Positions 55,802 through 64,000 of a stretch of DNA of 64,000 nt are shown in pieces. This stretch comes from Platanthera guangdongensis. Lineage: Eukaryota; Streptophyta; Magnoliopsida; Asparagales; Orchidaceae. Made by a program: the position numbers and the translations under genes. How positions within the stretch are numbered: position 1 is the first letter of the stretch; each line of letters starts with the position of its first letter. The DNA is taken from assembly GCA_039583875.1 (NCBI GenBank), contig CM077162.1, positions 57,749,675 through 57,813,674 of the forward strand. The letters run 5' to 3'. Under the pieces are notes generated by a model, which made no database searches, was not told where the DNA came from, and saw only the letters and a program-made list of their open reading frames with translations.

Positions 55802-58454
55802 TGATAAGTTGTAATTATACGCATTTTTCTATGTTTTAATTATGATATTTTAGTTTAGTTTTGCCTTTTTTTAGTTAGTTTTATTTAATAAATTACTCCT
55901 TTTGTAAATATTGTTTCTAACATAACTTAAATTTGATTTCTGAATTTTTTTTGAAAATGGTCAAAAATTGACCCGACACGCCCCTGTCAGCCAACCCGAC
56001 ACGCCCGTGTCATTCCCGATCGACGATCAAGGCTTCCAGACTCGACACAACGCTCTCGACATTCGTCAAGACAAACATGACACGCCCAGCGTCACGCCCG
56101 TGACCTAGGGCATGACCGTCACGTGTACTCCTCCACCTGGCCGACAAGACCCGCGCCCATGGCTTTTGGTGCAACCCGTGCCAGTTCCACCTCCCCGACA
56201 CGCCCAGAGTCACGCCCGTGACCTGGGGTGTGACTGCCACGTGGACCGCAGCAACTCAATGCTACCATCAAATCGCCGGATCACATCGCAAATAGTGGTG
56301 ACACGCCCCCCCCCCCCCCCCGACACGCCCGTGTCGGAGGGCGTGTACTTTGAGTTTTTTTTCCTATAAATTGCCCATTTTTGTAATGACCAAGGGTTCA
56401 CTTTTTTGAGCCACTTTAGTGTGTTTTGTGGGCTGCATCCATGGATTCAAGTACTATGTAAGGAGATTTCTCCCCCCTTCCTTTCATGTTTGTTTTTTCT
56501 TTACCTTTAGCTTTGTAATAGTTTGATTATGATAATAAAAATGTTAGATTTTCTCTCTTTACATGGCATGAAAAATTCATATGGGTTGGCTCATCTCTTT
56601 CTCCTTTTATCCCTTTGTATCTCTTTGTTTTTCTCTTTATCAAATGTGTGTGTGAGTTTGCAAGTGATGTTTCTATTTCATCTTATTTTGTTTTGTTATT
56701 GTGATAGAAGCTATAGTGATTTTCCTTGCAAAATGAAGTTAGGATAGTTCCATTTTTGATTTCAATCCTTTTATTGTTTTAGGGTTCATGTTTTCATTCT
56801 TATGAATTTGTAAAAGAAATGTTAAATGTGATTTTTGTTTTTTTTACTTAGCTTTGTTTTAGGATTGTAAAACTTTTTTGTTCTTTTCAATTTCCTTTCA
56901 CTTTTTAATAATTTTTATGAAAACCTAAGAATGAAAAAGTTGTTATTTTAATTTTTGAAAGGCTTTAGTTTTTGATTTGTTTGGAAAAAATTTTGTTCCT
57001 TTTATTTTTAATTTGTTCTTTTTATTTGTTTTTGGAAAAATCTAAGTATAAAAAGTAGATGTTTTAATTTTTAGGTAACTTTCTTTTTGCTTTTAATTTG
57101 TGTGTGTGAGTGTAGGAGTTAGGTTTTCATTTTGTTCTTTTTAATTTTAATGATGTGTTTGTGAGTGTATGAGTATAACTTTTAATGCTTTCTTTAATTA
57201 TGTAGAGTGTGTGTGTGTAGGAGATAAATTTTCATGCTTTCTTTTATCGCTTTATTCAATCATGTAGAGTGTGTGTAGGAGATAGTTTTTGCTTTCTTTT
57301 AATTCGTGTAGAGTGTGTGCGTGTGCGCATTTATTTCCGCCCACTCGTTAAGAGTAAAATGGCGTGCTTTTATTTTCCGCCTACTCGTTTGAGTAGAACT
57401 TGTAATTTCTTTTTTTCTTTTCCGCCTACTTGTTAAGAGTTAAATGGCGCGCCCTTATTTCCCGCCTACTCGTTCGAGTAGGATTTGTAATTTTCCTTTT
57501 TTTGCAACTTAGTTCTTTTTGTTTATTTATAATTTGAAGTGTGTGTGAGTTCTCATTTTAGCTAACTTTTTCAGCGTTCTAAATGTTTGTTATTTTCATT
57601 TCTTTTTCTTTTAACTCTTTAGCGCTTAATTACGAACTCGCGCCTCATCAAATTATAAAGCCATCCCCATACCGATGTGTGGCTAATCATTATTAGCCTC
57701 GGCATCGAAGAGCATTGGGACATTTAAAAATGATTTGAAATAATTAAAGTTCTTAATTTTCACTTTAATTTTAGGACTTAAGGTTTACCCCGGGTTAACG
57801 ACGCGTAGGACCACAAATCGATGTGTGGGCCCTATTTCCGTTATCCATACACTAGCTAGTCGAGAGGTCGTGCGTATGGACAGATCACCCCTGGGTAAAG
57901 TTAGTTGCGTGCATACCCTCGAGAGAGGACAAGCGTACTTCTTCTGGATTGGGTTCCCCACCAAATAGCGAGGTTCTTAGCATAAAGCGGTCGTTAAGAG
58001 GAATCCTTCGTCGGACTAACGTTCGGTTGAATAGTCTTAGCGTTCAGGTGAGCAATATTCCTAGAGATAAGTGCGCTCATATCTGTGGAACCTCCACGAC
58101 CATGTTGCCTTTTAGTAATTTGAAAATTAAGTTCAGTAATTATTTAAAGTCATTTTTGTCTTAATCTGATTCGATGTCGAGCGTTAACCCTTCATCGAAT
58201 TTTTATAAATCATTTTTCGCTCTTTTATTTATTCTGTCTTTAGTTAATTAAAATCTCTGCCTTACTTTCAGTAAAATAATACTACTCTTGGAGGAGTAAA
58301 AATTATCAACCCGACCCCGAGAACAATATGACCTCGGTATTCTCCCGAATATCAAGTACTACTTGCGATAGGAGCACTTGCCTACCTTACCAAGCCCACG
58401 GCGAACGACTCATCGAACCAACCACCCACATAAGAGTCTGTTCGCGGGCCATCA
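55802..58454 (+). repeat. 5' LTR of element H
   Basis: 2653 bp, TGATAAGTTGTAATTATACG... to ...GCGGGCCATCA. Order: palindrome and TCGACGA region (55975-56345) with a 15-base C run (56307-56321); TATA-like CCTATAAATTGCC near 56362; T-rich and TG-rich tracts (56640-57330); CTACTC...GAGTAG pairs (57340-57480); and the conserved GGTTTACCCCGGGTTAACG end region. The same order is seen in the LARD. Confidence 0.9.
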
Positions 58455-58460
58455 AGGTTT

Positions 58461-58478
58461 TGGCGCCGTTGTCGGGGA
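58461..58478 (+). other. PBS of element H (Asp tRNA type)
   Basis: TGGCGCCGTTGTCGGGGA, one base from the usual Athila/Tat site, starts six bases after the LTR. Confidence 0.92.
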
Positions 58479-58750
58479 CTTCTCTTGAGTTGTTATTCCG
58501 AATTCTGGAGTCTATTACTTTTACGTTTTTTTAAAAAAACGAACAATATTATCTTAAATAAAATAAAAAAAGAGTACAGTTTATTTTGTTTTATTTTTAT
58601 TTTGGGTGTATGACCCGTGGATAACCCTAGGAGTCTGAAGATTTTGACTTTGACCCTGAGATAGAATGCTCTCTTGCGCGTATCCGATCTCAACGCCGAA
58701 TTCCTTCTTTAGATCCCGAAGAATCTATCGAAGAACCCCTTGTCATAGTT

Positions 58751-60240
58751 ATGGCCGACCCTAATCCGAATGCGGTCGCCGAGCGAACAATGTCTTATTA
58801 CGCCCGGCCGAATTTGGACGATACTGGGTCTAGTATTGTTCGCCGTGCGGTGGCGAATAATAATTTTGAAATAAAATCTAGTATCATTCAAATGATCCAA
58901 AACGTCGTGCAGTTCGATGGACTGTCGGATGAGGACCCGAATGTCCACTTATCCAACTTTTTGGAAATTTTGCGACACCTTTAAAATTAATGGCGTCACG
59001 GATGACGCCATTCGCTTGCGCCTATTTCCTTTTTCCCTTAAGTCCAAAGCTAAGGCGTGGTTGAATTCCCTCCTGCGAGGATGTATCACCACGTGGGCTG
59101 AGTTGACGGAACGGTTCCTAACGAAGTATTTTCCGCTCGCAAAAACTGCAAAGTTGCGGGCGGACATTTCTTCGTTTGTGCAAAACGAACCCGAGTCTCT
59201 TTATGAGAGATGGGAATGGTTTAATGAGTTCCTCCGCCGGTGCGCCCACCACGCGCTGCCAACGTGGTTGCAGGTACAAATTTTTTTACAATGGCCTGAA
59301 CTTTCAGACGCGTCAAATGATTGACGCGGCTGTCGGTGGTACCTTGAATAACAAAACCCCCGAGGCCGCCCAGGCTTTATTCAAAGAGATTGCTATGAAT
59401 GCCTATGGATGGAACGTCTCGCGGGGATGCCCAAAGCCGGCGGCCGGCCTTTTTGAAGTGGATGCCACTGCTCTTTTAACCCTTCAAGTTGAAAGGTTAA
59501 CAAAGCAGGTGGCGGAGATGTCTGCTGCCTCCTCAACTCCGCCTTGTTATATTCCCCATAACATCTGCGTGGCTGAAGAGTTTGTGGGCTTCGTAGGAAA
59601 TACGGGTCATCCTTCCTTCAACCCCAACAACAACCCTTATAGTAATAACTATAATCTGGGTTGGAGGAATCACCCCAATTTTTCTTGAAGCAACCATAAC
59701 AATGCTCAGCGTCCCCCTATTTCTTATGCGCCCAAATTTCTGCCTCCTCCTCCTCTTCCAAAACCCACCGCGATGGAGGAGAATTTTTCTAAATATATAG
59801 CGTACAACGAATCAAATATCCGGAACATCACTGGATCGCTAAAAACACTTGAACAATAGGTTGGACAACTGGCGAGGATGATGTCCGAGCGCACGCTCGG
59901 GGCACTACTGGGAAACACGGAGGCCAATCCGTGGGATAACGCCAACGCTATAACCTTTCGTAGTGGAAAGGAGGTGATCGATCGAAAACGGATCGATCCA
60001 CAGGTACATATTTCACCTCCGACCCCTCTTTCTTCTTCATCGATTACGCCGCCTTTACCAAGTTTAAATGAAAAACTTATTTTAAACAAGGCCTTACCAT
60101 ATCCGCATAAATTAGATAATGAGCGTAAGGACGTGCAATACGAAAAATTTATTTTATTATTAAAACAAATTCATATTAATGTTCCTTTTTGCGTGGCTAT
60201 CTCACAAATGCCCCAATATGTAAAATTTTAAAAAGAATTA
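58751..60240 (+). pseudogene. gag: gag of element H (two frameshifts)
   Basis: ATG 58751 opens MADPNPNAVAERTMSYY, followed by the Athila gag domain (NNFEIKSSIIQMIQNVVQFDGL; HLSNFLEI). An extra T near 58964-58968 shifts the frame to KINGVTDDAIRLRLFPFSLKS, and a further T in the T-run near 59279-59286 shifts it again to NGLNFQTRQMIDAAVGG. The C-terminal part has SLKTLEQ (then a stop near 59860) and ITFRSGKE, a motif that in Athila marks the gag-protease linker. Confidence 0.88.
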
Positions 60241-60640
60241 CTTTCTAATAAACGTAAATTAGAGGATATTTCGCATGTTTCTCTCAACGCTGTCTGCTCG
60301 GCAGCCCTTACTAATAAATTGCCCACAAAACAAAATGACCCGGGACGGTTTTCCATCCCTTGCCTTTTTGGCAATATATTAGTAAAATACACCTTAGCTG
60401 ATTTAGGGGTTAGCATTAATTTGATGTCATTCTCGCTCTTTCAATGTTTAGGATTGGTTACTCCTAGTCCTACGAATATGCGCATCCAATTAGCGGATCG
60501 CTCGATTAAGTTCCCAATTGGGGTAGTGGAGGACATCCTTGTCCGAGTAGACAAGTTTACCTTTCCGGTAGACTTCGTCATCTTGGACATTCAGGAGGAC
60601 GCCGAGGTACCAATAATACTCGGTTGTCTTTTCTTACCAC
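60241..60640 (+). pseudogene. Protease of element H
   Basis: GRFSIPCLFGNILVKYTLADLGVSINLM has the Athila-type protease core with D-L-G at the active site. MRIQLADRSIKFPIGVVEDILV and FVILDIQEDAEVPIILG are the matching flap and core strands. A TAA at 60229-60231 separates it from gag, and a frameshift follows near 60640. Confidence 0.82.
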
Positions 60641-62194
60641 CTCCCGCACACTAATAAATGTTAGTAATGGTAGTATTCTCCTCCGAGTAGGAGATGATCA
60701 AGTTACTTTCTCTATTAATCCATCGATGGACAATTTGTCATCGAGTGATGATTTCTTGTATTCTTTAGATATCTTTTTTGGAGATCGTTCTTCTCCCGTT
60801 TTAGAGTCTGTATTTTTAAATGACTATATTTATGCGCTCGAAAATTTTAAATACGATGAGAATACCTCTATAGACTTACCTTCCGAACCAATTGGTAAGA
60901 AAGACATAGGAATTAAAACCTCCCTAGAAGAACCGCCCATCCTATACCTCAAACCCTTACCCGCATCACTCAAATACGCTTTTTGGGAAAAGGCGATACG
61001 CTTCTCGTTATTATTTATTCGGACTTGAGTGATTCAGAGACTTCCGATTTATTGGAAGTTTTACTTAAACATCGCCACGCAATTGCGTGGCAAATCTCTG
61101 AATTAAAAGGGATTAGCCCCTCCTTTTACACCCATAAGATATTTCTTAATGATAATTGCCGCAAAACGATTCAGCCGCAGCGTCGTCTTAACCCAAACAT
61201 GAAAGACGTCGTTAAAGCCGAGATTATTAAGTTATTAGATGAGGGGATTATCTACCCTATTTCGGACAGTGCATGGGTTAGTCCCGTGCATGTTGTGCCC
61301 AAGACGGGCGGTATAACCGTAGTGGCGAATGAGCATAACGAGCTCATCCCAACTCGTACTATTACGGGTTGATGAGTGTGCATCGATTATAGAAAACTTA
61401 ATGATTCCACCCGTAAGGACCATTTCTCACTACCGTTTCTGGACCAGATTTTAGAGCATTTATCTGGTCATCCATATTATTGTTTTCTTGATGGTTTATT
61501 GGGGTTTTTCCAAATCCCCATTTCCCCCGATGATCAAGAGAAAACAACTTTTACTTGCCCGTTTGGCACCTTCGCATACCGAACAATGCCATTTGGACTC
61601 TGCAATGAGCCGGCTACATTCCAAAGATGTATGCTAGCGATCTTTGGCGAGCTAGTAGAAGAAATTATGGAAGTCTTTATGGATGACTTTTCTGTTTTCG
61701 GACGCTCTTTTCCCGATTTCCTTCACAATCTAGATCGCGTCCTTCAACGGTGCGAGGACACAAGCCTTATTTTAAATACGGAAAAATGCAACTTTATTGT
61801 TCGAGGAGGTTTGGTCCTCAGACATATGATTTCGTCTAAGGGGATGGAGGTGGATAAGGCCAAGATAGAAATCATAGAAAAACATCCGCAACCAACAAAC
61901 GTTAAATCTATTAGGAGTTTCTTTGGCCATGCGGGCTTTTACCGACGTTTCATTCAAGACTTTTCAAAAATAACAAAGCAGCTAACTCACATCTTGGAAA
62001 AGGAATCACATTTCATCTTTAGTAGTGAATGCGAGTCCGCCTTTAATTTAATAAAACAAAAACTTATCACCTCTCCAATTTTAGTGGCCCCTAATTGGTC
62101 CCTTCCGTTCGAAATTATGTGCGACGCTAGTGATATTGCCTTAGGTGCCGTTCTTGGCCAATACGTAGAAAAACATTTTCATCCTATTTATTAA
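60641..62194 (+). pseudogene. Reverse transcriptase of element H
   Basis: A linker (LINVSNGSILLRVGDDQVTF) precedes a frameshift near 60985. RT proper begins with QRRLNPNMKDVVKAEIIKLL, then CIDYRKLNDSTRKDHFSLPF, MPFGLCNEPATFQRCM and catalytic F-M-D-D (VFMDDFSVFG) near 61675. Thumb and connection follow (FFGHAGFYRRFIQDFS). A TGA at 61371-61373 sits where the Trp of WRVCIDY is usual. TAA at 62192-62194 breaks the start of RNase H. Confidence 0.88.
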
Positions 62195-62716
62195 GCTAGC
62201 AAGACGCTCACTTCCGCACAAGTAAATTACACCACAACAGAAAGGGAACTCTTAGCCGTCGTTTTCGCTTTTGATAAGTTCCGCTCCTATATAACGCTAT
62301 CTAAAGTTATCATATTTACCGATCACTCCGCTCTTAAATATTTATTAGCTAAAAATGACGTGAAGTCCCGCCTTCTTCGATGGATTAACCTCCTACAAGA
62401 GTTTCATTTGGAGATCCGAGATAAAAGGGGCGCGGAAAATCAAGCGGCAGACCACCTCTCCCGCTTAGATAATCCGGGTGCGGAAGCGCTCATCGAATTT
62501 GAAATAAATGACAGATTCCCCGACAAACGCCTCCTAGTCATTCGTAATTCTTCATCATCTTCGCCTTGGCTCACAGATTTTGCAAATTACTTAGTAGCAC
62601 AGGTGCTTCCAAAAGAATTTTCAAGTCATCGAAAGAAGAAATTCTTTTCTGACTTGAAAAATTTCTTTTGGGAGGACCCATTTCATTTTCTTATCTGCGC
62701 GGACCAAGCGATCTGA
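62195..62716 (+). pseudogene. RNase H of element H
   Basis: The domain starts before the stop with FEIMCDASDIALGAVLGQ and continues with [33 protein letters not shown] and [21 protein letters not shown]. It ends in [12 protein letters not shown], the usual RNase H close in Athila. A stop at 62714-62716 separates it from integrase. Confidence 0.88.
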
Positions 62717-63690
62717 AGATACGTTGCGGGTGTGGAGTGCTTGCAAATTCTTCAGCACTGCCACGAGGGTCCTGCCGGTGGGCATTATCAAGCTAACCGG
62801 ACCGCTCGGAAGGCGCTAGAGGCGGGCTACTTTTGGCCCACTCTCTTCAAAGACGCGCACACTTTTGTGCGCGCATGCGATAGCTGTCAGCGGTCGGGTA
62901 ACATCTCTCGTCGCGATGAGATGCCCCAAAATATGTTTTTAGAATGCGAAGTCTTCGATTTATGGGGCATAGATATTGTTGGCCCCCTACCTCCCTCTTT
63001 CAAAAATATATCTATATTTTAGCGGCGGTCGACTATGTATCGAGGTGGGCGGAAGTGCAAGCTCTCCCCACCAACGAGGCGCGAGTCGTCGTTACATTTC
63101 TTAAAAAACAATTTTCTCGCTTCAGCATGCCTCGCGCAATTGTTAGTGATAGGGAAACGCATTTCTATAACGCTCTTATGGCTAAGGCGTTAGCTAAATA
63201 CGGATTCACGCACAAACTCGCCACCCCCTACCACCCGCAAACTAGTGGCCAAATAAAGGTAGTCAATCGAGAGATTAAGCGAATATTAGAAAAAACTGTT
63301 TCACTAAATAGGAAAGATTGGTCTGTTAAACTCGACGATGCGTTGTGGGCGTATCAGACAACATATAAAACCGCAATTGGTTGTACGCCGTTCCGGTTAG
63401 TCTATGGCAAAGCGTGCCATTTACCCGTAGAATTAGAGCATCGCGCTCTTTGGGCTTTAAAACTCTTAGACCTCGACGCCAACTTAGCCGCTCAGAATAG
63501 AAAACTGCAACTAAACGAGCTCGATGAATGGCGTGTGAACGCTTACGAGAGCAATAAGTTCTATAAGGAGCGTTCTAAGTTATATCACGATCGAAAAATA
63601 AAGTCCCCAAAATTTTTTTCTCCGGACAATCTTGTCCTTCTTTATAATTCACGTCTTATGCTTTTTCCCGAAAAACTAAAATCTAGATAG
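62717..63690 (+). pseudogene. Integrase of element H (catalytic Glu replaced by Lys)
   Basis: The HHCC finger is complete (H...H with YQANRTARKALEAGYFWP; C-D-S-C). The first core Asp is in [14 protein letters not shown] frameshift near 63005 follows, then [22 protein letters not shown] with the second Asp, and [20 protein letters not shown], where the residue aligned with the catalytic Glu (GQ.E..NRE in relatives) is Lys. The C-terminal part LALKLLDLD...[18 protein letters not shown] is Athila-like. TAG ends the frame at 63688. Confidence 0.88.
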
Positions 63691-64000
63691 TCCGGTCCCT
63701 TCATAGTTGAAGAAGTTTTCCATATGGGACCGTACTCGTCTCCCACCCGGAAAGAGTTTCATTTAAAGTAAACGGTCATCGGCTAAAGTTATACATAGCG
63801 GGCGACCCAGTGATCGAGCATTACGAAACCATAACCCTTCTTGATTTATAACCTCGCCAAAATAGTCAAGCTACACGACTATAAACAAAGCGCTCCTGGG
63901 AGGCACCCCTCGCTTATCTTTTTCGCACTTTTCTTATTATCTTTCCTGCTTTTCCTAATAAACGCAGGGTTTCTGATCGGCCTCCCCGAATGCGTTTCAG
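63691..64000 (+). other. Post-integrase region of element H
   Basis: Sequence after the stop still reads as the integrase tail for a while (SGPFIVEEVFHMGPY, then LK.TV.G). It then becomes non-coding: GGGAGGCACCCCTCGC and CGCAGGGTTTCTGATCGGCCTCCCC. The latter resembles 17321-17350 of the LARD. No Athila env-like ORF is reached before the window ends. Confidence 0.7.

Larger units (their letters stand above)
55802..64000 (+). mobile_element. Element H: Athila-type Ty3/gypsy, 5' part (runs off window)
   Basis: 5' LTR 55802-58454, Asp-type PBS, gag, protease, RT, RNase H, integrase and the start of the post-integrase region. Gag and the MPFGLCN/FMDDF RT signature are typical of Athila. Several frameshifts and a changed integrase residue make it non-functional. 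It is inserted in the LTR of element B in the opposite orientation. Confidence 0.92.

Noticed and set aside
56307..56321. Run of 15 C as a special structural element
   Set aside because: It sits where the LARD LTR has the shorter CCCCC of GCCCCCGG (13950-13956), so it is most simply homopolymer expansion or sequencing error.
1..64000. Host genes, tRNA or rRNA genes
   Set aside because: Apart from the short remnant at 31491-31655, everything in the window can be assigned to retrotransposon LTRs, leaders or coding regions; no cloverleaf or rRNA-like stretch was recognised by eye.

Overview
This window is plant nuclear DNA made entirely of nested and partly decayed LTR retrotransposons. I found no host gene, tRNA, rRNA or CRISPR array. 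The families seen are Sirevirus-type Ty1/copia, Tekay/Del-like Ty3/gypsy chromoviruses, Athila-type Ty3/gypsy and a large non-coding Athila derivative. Their stacking several layers deep fits the pericentromeric or intergenic heterochromatin of a large-genome flowering plant. The species cannot be named from the sequence.

Layout. (1) 1-10366, plus strand: copia element A, with 5' LTR, primer-binding site (PBS), gag, PR-INT-RT-RNaseH, an env-like third ORF and a polypurine tract (PPT); its 3' LTR is missing. (2) 10370-13353, minus strand: gypsy element D, truncated in RT and fused to the end of A; its LTR resumes at 31299. (3) 13354-31293: a large Athila-like derivative (LARD) with two ~3.06-kb LTRs and a 2.5-kb non-coding interior, inserted in the LTR of D (target-site duplication, TSD, TTCAT). 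(4) 19204-28470: complete Tekay-like element E inserted in the second LTR of the LARD (TSD TGAAA). (5) 31382-31780: a short unidentified coding remnant and a 70-bp tandem repeat. (6) ~31790-55801, minus strand: two Sirevirus elements fused head to tail (C at lower, B at higher coordinates) by a gag-onto-pol junction near 43135. Gypsy G (38204-41862) lies inside C gag and gypsy F (45378-54395, TSD GAGAA) inside B gag. (7) 55802-64000: autonomous-type Athila element H, inserted in the LTR of B and running off the window.

How they relate. H and the LARD share LTR architecture, PBS, 5' leader and post-integrase sequence, so H-type elements are the likely source of proteins for the coding-free LARD. 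E, F and G are one broad chromovirus lineage. A, B and C are Sireviruses of different subfamilies.

Main unexplained signals: (i) a short inverted repeat built on TCGTCGA/TCGACGA that recurs in copia and gypsy elements alike, including inside the gag coding sequence of A; (ii) a GC-rich palindrome, GACACG-SS-CGTGTC, arrayed in the LTRs of five gypsy elements; (iii) a GT...AG segment of 23-40 nt between gag and pol at the same place in all three Sireviruses, whose removal brings gag and pol into one frame each time; (iv) the B/C gag-pol fusion. Element boundaries with TSDs are firm. Clade names come from protein motifs read by eye.
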